Source: a virus
Direction: 5' to 3' (one strand)
DNA: 24,955 nucleotides
Virus record (IMG/VR): IMGVR_UViG_3300008050_000292
Location: 1 to 24,955 of that record
The position numbers and the translations under genes are program-made. Below are positions 1 through 9,900 of this stretch, one piece after another (the first letter of the stretch is position 1; the number at the start of each line of letters is the position of its first letter). The notes under the pieces are model-generated. The model searched no databases. It was not told the origin of the DNA and saw only the letters and a list, made by a program, of their open reading frames with translations.

Positions 1-3
1 AAA

Positions 4-198
4 ATGAAATTATCTGATCAAGCAATGGGAGCCATTATGATGGCGCTTCAAAAATCCCTCATGGAACAAACGGACATTGTCCCTGTTCTTAAAAACTTCG
101 AACTTCAGCTTATGGATGACGGAGAGCTATTAGTAACAAACCCTCCGGTTGTTAAAGCTGATAAAAAGCCTGTAATTCTCACAGGTAAAGAGGATTAA
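4..198 (+). CDS. Small conserved phage protein, unknown function (64 aa)
   Basis: This is a 64-residue protein without a signal peptide or membrane segment. The N-terminal half (about residues 5-30) reads as an amphipathic helix rich in Met and Leu, and the C-terminal half is mixed and ends in a Lys/Asp-rich tail. From memory, proteins with a similar start (MKLSD, then a run of MMALQKSLMEQTDI type) occur next to the structural genes of T4-like marine phages, without a known function. The ATG lies three bases from the window edge, so its ribosome binding site is not visible. The start is chosen because MKLSD is the natural start of this protein type. The stop codon overlaps the ATG of the next gene (TAATG), which suggests translational coupling. 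No catalytic motif is visible. Confidence 0.7.
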   Translation: MKLSDQAMGAIMMALQKSLMEQTDIVPVLKNFELQLMDDGELLVTNPPVVKADKKPVILTGKED

Positions 199-446
199 TG
201 CCTCGTTATTTTTACGAATGCTCAAAGTGCAACAGTCAATTTAAGACTGTTCACGGCATGAGCGAAACACAAGACCACTGCGAACTGTGCTTCTCATCCA
301 GTTGTCTTACACGAATACCTCAGATTACCAGAACCCTCAAGCCGATTTCTGATGAGGAAAAACGAGTTCATGAAGCTATCAAAGAAAACAAACAAATTCT
401 TGATGCTATGGATAAAGAAGCAAGGAACCAAACTTATGACGATTAA
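198..446 (+). CDS. FmdB-like small zinc-ribbon protein (82 aa)
   Basis: The N-terminus matches the FmdB/CxxC-CxxC zinc-ribbon pattern: a Pro-Arg-Tyr-Phe-Tyr-Glu start, Cys8-x-x-Cys11, then Cys28-x-x-Cys31, with an extra Cys36 before an Arg-Ile turn. Four cysteines in two knuckles should bind one zinc ion. Residues 40-82 are charged and helical, with no second domain. FmdB-type ribbons occur as small proteins in bacteria and phages. Their role is poorly defined, and nucleic-acid or protein binding is the usual assumption. GAGG at about 190-193 serves as ribosome binding site within the end of the preceding gene. The last 11 bases overlap the next gene. The zinc-ribbon call is well supported, but the biological role is not. 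Confidence 0.8.
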   Translation: MPRYFYECSKCNSQFKTVHGMSETQDHCELCFSSSCLTRIPQITRTLKPISDEEKRVHEAIKENKQILDAMDKEARNQTYDD

Positions 447-831
447 CATTGCACTCACACTTGGTCTAATAATGTCCACAATACTTAACCTTTTTGGTCT
501 CTGGTATGTCCGAGCACTACTAGGTAGACTAACTTGGATTAGTGAGAACATTAATGATCTGGTGCAAATAATTGAAGTATACAGAGCAAACCTACAGGGT
601 GTGCACAATTTGGAGCAGTTTTATGGAGATCAACAGATCAAAGATCTAGTTCTCCACACCGCTTCTCTTCTTGATGTTTTGGAAGATTATCAAGAAGCGG
701 TTCTAATTACGGAACCAATAGAATTTATAGAAGATGAGTCGGAAACCCCAACACAGGAAAAATTAAATGCCGAGACCCAAGTCCAAGAAGAACATGTATT
801 TTACGCAGGTTCACGAAGACGCAATAGTTGA
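436..831 (+). CDS. Single-pass membrane protein, unknown function (131 aa)
   Basis: Residues 3-25 form one strong hydrophobic segment (Ile, Leu, Thr, Phe, Trp) followed by Arg26 and Arg32. This suggests an N-terminal signal anchor with a soluble helical C-terminal part. Around residues 65-72 there is a Leu-Glu-Gln-Phe-Tyr-Gly-Asp motif, and the tail from about residue 95 is Glu-rich. I recall similar small membrane proteins beside the late sigma gene in T4-like marine phages, with no assigned function. The start at 436 is preferred to an in-frame ATG at 352 because AGGA lies at 423-426 with good spacing. The upstream extension would also lie inside the zinc-ribbon gene and place a basic stretch before the membrane segment. 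The 3' end overlaps the sigma factor gene by 65 bases in another frame. Confidence 0.65.
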   Translation: MTINIALTLGLIMSTILNLFGLWYVRALLGRLTWISENINDLVQIIEVYRANLQGVHNLEQFYGDQQIKDLVLHTASLLDVLEDYQEAVLITEPIEFIEDESETPTQEKLNAETQVQEEHVFYAGSRRRNS

Positions 832-1456
832 ATATTGCCAACCAAATACAACTTTCTTAAGAAGATCTGAATTATATGAGGATCTCATTCAACCCGCTTT
901 CAACGAAATGGTTGATAAGATTGTGTTTACTTATAGATTCACAACATTACCAAACATTGATGAATTGCGAAATGATTGCAAAGTATGGCTAACCACTATT
1001 TTAGCAAAGTATGATCCAAATAGAGGTTCTAAAGCCTTCTCATACTTCTCAGTGATAACTAAGAACTGGTTCATTCATCAGGTTAAGAAGACCACTAAGC
1101 GTGCCAAACGAGAAGTGGAATACGAAAAGGTTGGAAAAGAAATTAACGATGCAATGCAGACCTCTAACAACCCAATTGTAGAGGGATACATAGAGAAAGA
1201 ATTCTGGCAAAATTTCCACAAAGAGATTGACTCTTGGGATTCTAAGAAAATGTCTGAAAACGAATTGGCGGTATACAATGCGATTCGTCAACTATTTGCA
1301 TCTGTTGACGAACTAGACATGCTGAACAAAAAGGCCATTTATCTTTATCTCCGAGAGATTACTGGATTAAACACTAAGCAAATTGTATCACAGCTCAATA
1401 AAATGAGAAAAAGATATAGAATCTTTCGCAAGAACTGGGATAATGGTAAAATCTAG
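767..1456 (+). CDS. gp55: Late-transcription sigma factor, T4 gp55-like
   Basis: This 229-residue protein resembles the gp55 family, sigma-70-related factors that direct host RNA polymerase to phage late promoters, in T4 together with the sliding clamp gp45 and coactivator gp33. The clearest signature is residues 82-94, Tyr-Asp-Pro-x-Arg-Gly-Ser-Lys-Ala-Phe-Ser-Tyr-Phe, followed by an aromatic/basic helix (Trp-Phe-Ile-His-Gln-Val-Lys-Lys). This is the region 2-type core-binding and promoter-melting helix. A basic stretch follows at about 108-116, and a C-terminal helical region contains a Thr-x-x-x-Ile-x-x-x-Leu-x-x-Met pattern. T4 gp55 is shorter (185 residues), and marine relatives tend to be longer. 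AGGAAA at 755-760 sets the start at 767, inside the upstream membrane-protein gene. An internal ATG at 794 is less likely. It probably drives the operon that follows. Confidence 0.82.
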   Translation: MPRPKSKKNMYFTQVHEDAIVEYCQPNTTFLRRSELYEDLIQPAFNEMVDKIVFTYRFTTLPNIDELRNDCKVWLTTILAKYDPNRGSKAFSYFSVITKNWFIHQVKKTTKRAKREVEYEKVGKEINDAMQTSNNPIVEGYIEKEFWQNFHKEIDSWDSKKMSENELAVYNAIRQLFASVDELDMLNKKAIYLYLREITGLNTKQIVSQLNKMRKRYRIFRKNWDNGKI

Positions 1457-1473
1457 ACGCACCTATTTACGGT

Positions 1474-1761
1474 ATGAGTAAAAAAATAGATAAATACATC
1501 GACGAGGTTGTTGAGAACATTCGCAAAGATCGAGAAGTTACCAATGACCTTTTAAAAGATGCCATCGGCTATTTAGCCAAAGACGAATCAAGGCACCGTG
1601 ACATCGGCCTTGTTCTATCAAAGTATGTTGAAACATTACAGCGATCAAACGAGCAGCTAGTGAAGATTACTTCTTTAATTGCAAAAGAAGAGACAAAAGT
1701 GGAAGGCTTAACAGAGAAGGACATGGAAGAAATTTATTCCGCTATAAAGGGCGAAGAATAA
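1474..1761 (+). CDS. Helical small protein, unknown function (95 aa)
   Basis: I do not recognise a named family. The protein is highly charged and predicted almost entirely helical. It has heptad-like Leu/Val/Ile spacing across residues 5-70 and a conserved-looking centre (Lys-Tyr-Val-Glu-Thr-Leu-Gln-Arg-Ser-Asn-Glu-Gln). No cysteines, membrane segment or catalytic motif are present. It lies between the late sigma factor and the spike genes. Its stop overlaps the next start (TAATG), so translation is likely coupled. The 17-base gap upstream has no good Shine-Dalgarno sequence, only a weak ACGG just before the ATG. A scaffolding or chaperone-like role in tail assembly, or a transcription accessory role, is possible but has no direct support. 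Confidence 0.6.
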   Translation: MSKKIDKYIDEVVENIRKDREVTNDLLKDAIGYLAKDESRHRDIGLVLSKYVETLQRSNEQLVKITSLIAKEETKVEGLTEKDMEEIYSAIKGEE

Positions 1762-2924
1762 TGGCTTCAATAAGCAATGCTATAACGGCTGCTATGGAGT
1801 TTCTAACAAGTCCTGTTTCTTCTTACAAGTTTCGTAAGAGTATACAAGATGAATCATTAGAAAGAACCCTGACGGATGTGATAAAACAAAGATCCATCCT
1901 TCAGGGTATAATAGTATCTGATGGGGACCAATCAACTGATAATACGATTTCGCAAGAAGCACAGCTAGATGGCAAACAAACTGGTGTTTACAGAGCAGCA
2001 AAAGTAAGGATTTTAGGAATTCATGATATGATTTTGCCTGATCCTGTTGCATTCTTTAAGCAAAAAAAAACTTATAACCAAATTGAAAGATTAATTGAGT
2101 GTCATCCAATCATTTATTCAAAAAACAAAGTTGAAGGTGGAACCTCCCTAAATAGAGGCTCCATAGTTGAAATAGAATTTGTTGATGGTATACCAAGATT
2201 TACTCCAACTGGTGGCTCTAATAGTGATTATTTTAGAATTTCTATTCCGCCGGAAGCTTCTCTCAATACCAAGCCCTCTGGACCAGCACAAGCAGCATTT
2301 GATAACCAGAGCGAAATCGTAACGATGGAAGATATAACTGTCCCTGTTGGATGGAAACTTAGTACAAAATTAACCAATCAAGGAAAGACAGCCACACCTG
2401 CTATGATTTCATTTTTAGATAGCTTCGCAAGGAACCTTCAAACATACACAGAGTTCAAAGGATATGAAGTAGTTGTAACTTCTGTGCAACGGACAATCCG
2501 CGAACAAGCAATTGTGGTAGTAAATGGTGTGGATAGTAATGCTAATTGGTGGCCCTACAAAAAACCGTATTGGAAGCCGTTTAGAGAAGCGGCTAAAAGT
2601 GATCAAACTCGCGAAAACAGAATTCAGAAGTTAGAAGAACTCATAAGGAATGCAATTACTAATGATAATAGATACATGTCCGAACACTTGAGAGCCGGTG
2701 CCATGGATTTAAGAACAAAGAACATTCTCGGTGGTGATGTTGCCACAAAACTAGCAAAGTTCAAAAAAGCAGCGGAAGACACCAAGCTAGCAAAATCAAT
2801 CCAAATTGAATATTATGAAGAAACCACTTTCCGAGATCAAAAAGCAAAAAGAGATGCCGAAGGCACACCGGCTAAAAACGAACATATGCACTTGAATTTA
2901 TTACAAAGTACAGCCGGAGAATAA
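1761..2924 (+). CDS. Baseplate hub/spike protein with M15-type zinc peptidase
   Basis: Residues 1-60 are poorly defined. Residues about 75-165 look like the OB-fold region found at the start of gp5-type hub proteins, with beta strands around KVRILGIH and RGSIVEIEF. Residues about 225-380 fit a peptidase of the M15 (VanX/VanY/T5 endolysin) group. Thr240-Ser-Val-Gln-Arg244-Thr matches the Ser-Gly-Tyr-Arg element. Ser307-x-His309-x4-Ala314-x-Asp316 matches the SxHxxGxAxD motif, with Ala312 in place of Gly. Glu374-x-x-His377 matches the ExxH motif. The inferred zinc ligands are His309, Asp316 and His377, and the catalytic base is Glu374. The 7- and 61-residue spacings equal those of VanX. The likely job is local peptide cleavage in peptidoglycan during tail penetration, which T4 performs with the gp5 lysozyme. 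It overlaps the upstream gene by one base, and the downstream gene starts two bases after the stop. Confidence 0.72.
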   Translation: MASISNAITAAMEFLTSPVSSYKFRKSIQDESLERTLTDVIKQRSILQGIIVSDGDQSTDNTISQEAQLDGKQTGVYRAAKVRILGIHDMILPDPVAFFKQKKTYNQIERLIECHPIIYSKNKVEGGTSLNRGSIVEIEFVDGIPRFTPTGGSNSDYFRISIPPEASLNTKPSGPAQAAFDNQSEIVTMEDITVPVGWKLSTKLTNQGKTATPAMISFLDSFARNLQTYTEFKGYEVVVTSVQRTIREQAIVVVNGVDSNANWWPYKKPYWKPFREAAKSDQTRENRIQKLEELIRNAITNDNRYMSEHLRAGAMDLRTKNILGGDVATKLAKFKKAAEDTKLAKSIQIEYYEETTFRDQKAKRDAEGTPAKNEHMHLNLLQSTAGE

Positions 2925-2925
2925 A

Positions 2926-3897
2926 ATGCCAAAACAAAGCCCCGTATTAAATAAATCAACTATTGAAGAAGAAGAGCTTATAGAGCTTGGCAATCTCGTT
3001 GGTGCTTTAAACACTGAAGTTCCAACAGAAAGAGAACCAACATACGAACAAGCACAAGCAGAGATAGTGTTGCCCTTGGCTAGAAAAAGAGGAATGAATT
3101 CCAGAATAATCTTAGGAAAAGATCGGCTATCCACATTCTCTTCCGGTTATGGTGGAAAAGGCACTCCTGCATCTAATGCAATCGATCTAGTGGTTGGCTT
3201 GGGTTCTTCTTATAGAGATAAAGGCTTGAGCTTGGATCAAGATACCGTTGTTGGTAAAAACCCATTTACCGACGCAGCCAGAATCTATATTTCACAAAGA
3301 ACAGACCTAGACACAGCCTTTGGCATAACCGAAGGAACCAAATTTGCTATTGATAAGCCACAGAGATCAAGTGGTGGAGGGGTATCCGGAATAGGAATAA
3401 AAGCCGACACAGTATTGGTAGTGGGCCGAAGAAATGTGAAGATAAAAGCAGGAAAGTCTGATGCTGTAAGTCTTGGAAAAGATGGAGAAACCGATGCTCA
3501 TGGAAGAAAGATAGATACTGCTGATAATAAAATAGAGCTTATCGGAGCCCAAGGCTTAGAGCTAGAACCTATGGTATTAGGAAACAAACTAGCTTCTGCT
3601 CTAGAGAAGATGAATGCTTCAATAAACAAAAACAACCTATCAATACAAAAGATGATTTTAGAAATCATGCAATTGAGATTGATGCTAATCTTACACATTC
3701 ATGGCGATCCACTAACCGGAGTAACACTTCCATCACCGGATTTGGCTATTGGTCTGATAAACAAGCTACCTAAAGATTTGCAAGACCAAGCAGAGGGTTA
3801 CATAGACGCATTAAATAAAATAATCGATGATCTAAACACATCCCAAATACCAAACAAAGATAGTTACATTCTAAGTAAGACTGTATTTACAACCTGA
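2926..3897 (+). CDS. Probable baseplate spike/hub-associated structural protein with HxH motif
   Basis: This 323-residue protein has a charged helical N-terminus (1-45). A beta-rich central region (about 60-215) shows recurring strand-turn units such as Ile-Asp-Leu-Val-Val-Gly, Ala-Arg-Ile-Tyr-Ile-Ser-Gln-Arg-Thr-Asp and Gly-Ile-Gly-Ile-Lys-Ala-Asp. A helical segment follows (about 222-255), then His257-Ile-His259-Gly-Asp-Pro and a Thr/Pro-rich turn. Histidine-x-histidine near the end of a beta-rich protein is known from membrane-piercing spike tips such as P2 gpV, where it binds iron. The analogy here is inference, because about 64 residues follow the motif. I recall similar proteins as virion structural proteins of T4-like marine phages. 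GGAGA at 2916-2920 gives a strong ribosome binding site. Its place two bases after the OB/peptidase gene suggests that both form the central spike. Confidence 0.6.
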   Translation: MPKQSPVLNKSTIEEEELIELGNLVGALNTEVPTEREPTYEQAQAEIVLPLARKRGMNSRIILGKDRLSTFSSGYGGKGTPASNAIDLVVGLGSSYRDKGLSLDQDTVVGKNPFTDAARIYISQRTDLDTAFGITEGTKFAIDKPQRSSGGGVSGIGIKADTVLVVGRRNVKIKAGKSDAVSLGKDGETDAHGRKIDTADNKIELIGAQGLELEPMVLGNKLASALEKMNASINKNNLSIQKMILEIMQLRLMLILHIHGDPLTGVTLPSPDLAIGLINKLPKDLQDQAEGYIDALNKIIDDLNTSQIPNKDSYILSKTVFTT

Positions 3898-3905
3898 GAA
3901 AAACA

Positions 3906-6900
3906 ATGGCGGAATCAAAATTTAAAAATCTTCAAAACGAAGTGTGCGAACTACCACCGGAGCCACCAAGTTCTGTAAAGGTGTGCCCAACTTGCACAAT
4001 CGATCCAGATTATGTTGAACCCACTTGGTGGGAGACAACAGATCCGTATTTAAATCTTAGTGTTTGTGAATATCAAGTAGCGATACTTTCTTCCGAAAAT
4101 CCCAGAAATTTATCACAAGCGGAAATAAACTATTTAGCACAAAAGTCCGTTAAAAAAGGGATTAGAAAAATTCTAAGACAATACTCTAAGCTTGAATTAG
4201 ATTCGGTTGTTTGTGCTTTCCCTCCTAAGAGATCCTCACAGGTTTGCAGATTGTACCTACCACCAGAACTGATAATTCAGTTGGATGAAATTGAAAGCCT
4301 ATCTGGCCAAATGAAATCAGATGTTGACTACAATAAGCAAGACCCTGAGAATCGTTTTAATCTAGAAGCATTAGAGATCAAAGCGTTCGTTAAAGACATC
4401 TACTATGGTGATAGTTTCGAAAGATTTCAAATTCTAGTCTCAATCCCAGCAGAGGCAATTGATGTGTTGGTCAATGCCCCGTTCGGTGACGAGGAACAGG
4501 ATGAGATAGAAGTAAACACTCAAACTGATAAAGTCGTGGTATTGGACGGACGAGCATTCAAGAATAACATCCTTCAGATGAAAGCGATTTTTAAACTTTA
4601 TTCCAGATACCAGTCTCTATATTACATGCTTCAGCGACTTTCTTTATTACAGGATGTCGGCGACACTACTAAGAAATTTAGACTTACAAAGTTTCCAAAT
4701 TTATTTGAAAAGTTCAAAGATTCTCTAGAGGAGCTATTAGAAGACAATAATTACAAATTGCGTCGTCGCAAAGGAGTAAGAACCGCTCATAAGATAAAGA
4801 TTGTTTTTGACAAAAGAGACCCCACAAGGCCGTATCTTATCAAATCAATTCAGGCTAAGTATAAGGGGTGTCCATATAAGAAACTTAGAGGTCTAGGTTC
4901 CTTTCGCGAAAAAGAAGAGGTCAAGAATCAAACCCTCATGCACTACATTTCAAATTTAAATGATATGTTGAGCGAAATCGAAAATTCATCTGAACCTGTG
5001 CCGTGGCTGGATTTTGTAGCGGACCATACTTACCCACCTTTGACAATAGACTTTGGCTCTGTTGACTCTACCAACGAAGAGCTTGATTCCTGCATTAGCG
5101 ACACGTATTTATCAGAAATCAGAGATGGTTTGCTGGAAGAGGCTCTAAGCTTTAGAGAAATGATAGAATTCACTTTCAGTACACGCAATTGTCAAACCAT
5201 TGAAGAATACAGAAACAACAACTTGGTAACTAAAACCAAAGAAAAAATAAAAAAGGAAAAGCTAACAAAAGAACAGCGAACCACCAGAAGAAAAAATCGT
5301 AGAATAGACAAAGAAGCTGTTAAGCAAGAGAAACAAAGAATACAGTCATTTATTACTGCCCGCGAGGAGCAAATTTTAAACTTTGATTTCTCTAATCCAG
5401 AGGCATTAATCCAAGGATACGTTGATCTCGAAGCAGTTGATGATGATTTGGAAATTGTAAAAATCCTAAAAACAGAGGTAAAAGCCCTTAAGTCTATTAT
5501 AAGTAATGCCAATAGGGCCCTGTCGGGACTTCTACTAAGTGTTGATGAGAGAACTTCTGAGGTTGATCTTTATGAACAAGCCACGCTTAGATTTGTAGAG
5601 GAACAACAACAGATTCTTAATTTAAAACAAGAAGAACTGAAAGAGTTAAAAAGAACACAAAGGCACACAAAATTCCCAGTTACAGAAGCATTGTCTTCCG
5701 AAAATTTAAAAAGACTATGGGCCGAAGCCAAAGGCCCAGAAACAGAGGAGCCCTCATTAGCAAAGAAGCTTGCCGCTCGTGCTAGCACAGAAGGTAAGGC
5801 ACAAAGAATATCAAAAAATGCCGGCAGAAGTTTAATTTCAAAAATAAACCCATGCAGTTGGGAAGGGGTTCTATTTGATGTAATAGAATGCTTGCTCGGT
5901 GGCATGTCACTAGCAGAGGCTATACCGATAATTGTAAAATCTACACTAAGTAAGACTTCGCCATTTGTATTGCAGAAGGTTCTACAAGGACTACCACCAG
6001 AAACTCAACTTGAAGTCGAAGAGAAAGTAAAAGAAGAATTAGCAAACATTTCTGCTGATGCCGCTGCTGCATTTAAGACTCCTTGGGATGCGGCAAGCGA
6101 ACAAGCAGCAAAAGAAGAACTATTCGATAATACAGCAGATAGAGATAAGCAATTGAACGATCTTAGTGAAACTGTCGAGATAGTTTTTGATGCATATGTA
6201 GAAGCAATTATAGAGCTGGCAGGTATTGACCGATTGGTTGAGATGCTTGATAAGATTCCCGGTGCGAATGTATTCAAAAAAGTGTTTCTACAAGCTGCAT
6301 GTCCGTCTGTCAACAATCTGACAGTTGGAATAGACGATCTATTTGGCTCTCTTAAGATTGGCTTTTGTGAAGATGGAGCCAATGGCTATATCCTACCAGA
6401 AATACCCAATTTACCTTCTTTGAGAATGATTGGTGTTAAAGGTGTGATAAACATCTTATTACAGGAATTCAGAGAAAAAATTGTTGAGCTAATAGATAAG
6501 CTGATTTTAATTCTTTTTGTTAAAGTTTTGGAACTATTAGACAATTCGCTATGCAGATCAATAGGAGCATTGGGCTCTTTGTTGGCAAACCAAATCTCAG
6601 GTCAAGATACGACTAGAAATGGCCTGTTAGATGCAATAAATGATGCGTTTTGTAACTTTGATGGAAATGCTAATGATACACAGGATGATTTACTAAGCCG
6701 AGCAGGTATGCCAGATTCTGCTAAATCATCAATTGCAAATAGTATCTCTAGAGCAATGTCTCCAAATGAGATTAAACAAGCACTTTTAGATTGTTCCTCA
6801 GTGCCATCTCGTGTATGGAAAGCAATTTATGCAATCATACAGGTAACTTATCCAGATCTCTTAGAAATTATAAACGGCCCTGATGATGTAAAAGAGATCT

Positions 6901-9900
6901 TTTGTATAATGGGTTCATTATTATCTCCAGAACAAAGAGGCCGTTTAGAAGATAGTTTTGACACTGAATCTCCTCTTGCAAATAGACCAATGGATAATAG
7001 TATTTGTCTTACAAATTCAGAAAGAGTGGTATGGGATCAAAGAAGAATAGAGTTTTATCAAAATGACGGCTTGGATTCTGATGCCGCTGAAGATTTTGTA
7101 AATGGCCTTAATGATAAAATGTTATCAGATTTAGCAGACCTAATGGACTTGCTTGCAAATGGCCCTGAAGGGGTCTTGGAAGATCTTTTTGGAAAAGCAT
7201 TTGAACCAAGCCCTGATCCGGAGTGTATTGAGAGTTTAAACATCCTACCTCCTCCACCAGAAGAAATAAAGCAACTCCAAGCACAGATTTCTGAAGGTAT
7301 CTTTGGCACTCTTTCAAGTGCCTTCACAAGAGATATGATAGGTCACAGGCATGCATTTATTGATAACATTTTGGCAGATTCTCGTGGAAAAAGACTAACC
7401 GGTTTTCTCCAGCATGAATCAAGAGTTGGATTTGATTTATTGTTCCCTAATGCAGCAAATTCGATTGAAGATCATAGGGACAAATACGATCAATCCGGAT
7501 ACATAACGAAAGCCATCATGGCCCAAAAGCTTTTTCCGGAAGACACATTTGAGGGCAACCAAGAAACAGAAGATGGAATAACAACACCGGAAGCAAATCA
7601 TCTTTTTCCAGATACCATTTCAATCTATGCCAGAAAACAGCTTATGGACTCCACACAGGAAATAGAATTCACAACAGGTCCGGATAGTCCATCTTTTATT
7701 TTAAATTTCAAAGACATTAGCGAAAAACCCGAAGATTATGAGTTTGATAAAGGTTTTAACTTAGTTTATAAAAACAATACGAATTCAGATGATAGCTTTA
7801 AAAGAGACGGATTATACGTTATAAGAAAAACAGACCTGAACAGAATAAAAGATAACAACATTCAAAGAACTCGCGATTTTAGATTAAGAATACCTTATGG
7901 GCTTGAAAATAATAGTAAGCTCGTACAACAAATAGATTCGGGAGAGAACACATTAAATCAACCGTATGTCAATTTCCTATTCTCAGAGTATATCAAGAGA
8001 ACTTGGTCTCGTGCTGGTGTCAACAACTTACAAAATACAGATACCCTTTATGACAAAATGAATACAGGAATTGCCGGACCCCTTATACACTCTCTTTTAG
8101 AAGATTCCAGAGAACCAGATGGGATTCCTACTGGTTTTAGATTTGGCTACAATAACGATAAAATAACATATGAAGATTTGTTATATGTGAATCCCGAAGC
8201 CACCGACGATACAGATACTTGGGAATATACATATGAAGAAGAGGACAAGACCTTGGGCAAGTCCGCAACAGGAAACAAAAGAGTTAAATTCTTAGATCCG
8301 GCAAAGTACGGAGGCAGATACACAAAACCAAAACTGTATCTTGAACCAACCGAACATGATGGATGGTATAGAGTATTGCAAATAGTAGTCCCAGAACTTG
8401 ATGGATGTGATCCAAGAAGATCGGACTTTCTTTATCTAACAGAAATCTCAGATAAGGTTTCTAGTTTGCAAAACACTCTGCCAACGGATAAAAGAATGGA
8501 ATTAGATGAATCCTGTACTCAAGAACCAGCATTTGATAAACTTTTATCACCAAGTAGCACTGCCTACATGGAAGGTGTTATTACTGCAACCATAAGAGCC
8601 TATTGCTCTGAGGCCATTTTAAGAACGATGCCGATGGTTTCACAATTAAAGCTAGACTTTAAAAGAAATTATGATGATGCTTTTTTATCTTTGATAGTAG
8701 AGAAGATGGAAGAAGAAATGACAGAGCAGGGCGGCATTGGCGACGGGTTTACATTTTCAAGAATCAAAGAGTATACATATTGGCTTCTATTTTTAGAGCA
8801 GGTTGTGCAATCATCTTATAGAAAAGTCAAAGAAGGAACTTTGCCGAGAGAACCTTTGTTGCTAAGTATGCTGCGTGACACCAATAGAATCTCCAAGAAC
8901 TATCTCAGACCAGAGTTAGAAGACATAAGATTGATAAGAGCAATAGGATCTTATTCATTAGATTTTGAAGGGAACATAGTCGCGGTACAATTCAAGCGCA
9001 ACCAGTCCTCTCAAAAGGCACAGAATAGGGGAATTCGTCTGCTAAATGCCCTTGCTTTTGGTGCATACGGAAAAGACTATAGGGATACACTACTTAAGAA
9101 AAAGAAAGACGAAAGAAGAGTAAGGATCAAGGTTCTTAGCCTAAAAAGACTAAAAACGATCACAAGGGAATTTGACCTACACAACAGCATGATGCTTAGT
9201 AAGTCAATTTTAAGATTTCACATAAGAGCAGAACTAGAAGGTTATTCTGATAAGCTAGATGAATTCTTCGTCCCGCAGCCTTATATCTTTGATCTTAGCA
9301 AATTTTTTATTGGTGCTAGCAACATTTGTAAAAATCACACAATACAAGCTGGCCTTTCGGAAGTCGAAAGACCGGTAGGGGAATCCTCTCTTCCGTATGG
9401 TGACATAAATGAAGTAGTACAAGATCCTTCTGTACAAAATCCTTTAGAGGATTTAGAAATTACAGATGAGATCAAAAACAATGGAGTTTTCTTTTTAGAA
9501 AAGTATGCAGTGGTGACACCCAAAGGAACCAGAAGCAGTAGTTTCACAACACTTCTAAATGGAGTGGTTTCAATAACAGAGCTACAAAGTGAAATAAGAA
9601 ACTTTCGTGGAGATAAAGAAATATTAATTTCCGAAGCGCTTGGAGATGCAATAGAAGTATTAGATGAGAATGGAAATGTATTAACTTATGACGGCAGCAT
9701 TGGTATTAAGTTTGGAGTCAGGTTATGTTATGCACCTCCGAGCAATTTTGCTGTTCCAAATGCAATTGAATTTGACAGAGCATTTAAAGCCAAGCCTGTG
9801 GAAGGTTACGCCGGCTCTGCTCATTATTTTCCAATTGCAAAGTTTGAACAAGATATAATAGACAGAAAGCTTAACGAAATAGACCTACAAGATACGAATC

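Noticed and set aside
352-435. Upstream start at 352 for the membrane-protein gene
   Set aside because: The extension lies inside the zinc-ribbon gene and adds 28 basic residues. The ATG at 436 has AGGA at 423-426 and directly precedes the membrane segment.
6448-6553. Hydrophobic helix in the giant protein as a transmembrane segment
   Set aside because: It is interrupted by Glu, Lys and Asp every few residues, so a buried amphipathic helix or coiled packing is more likely.
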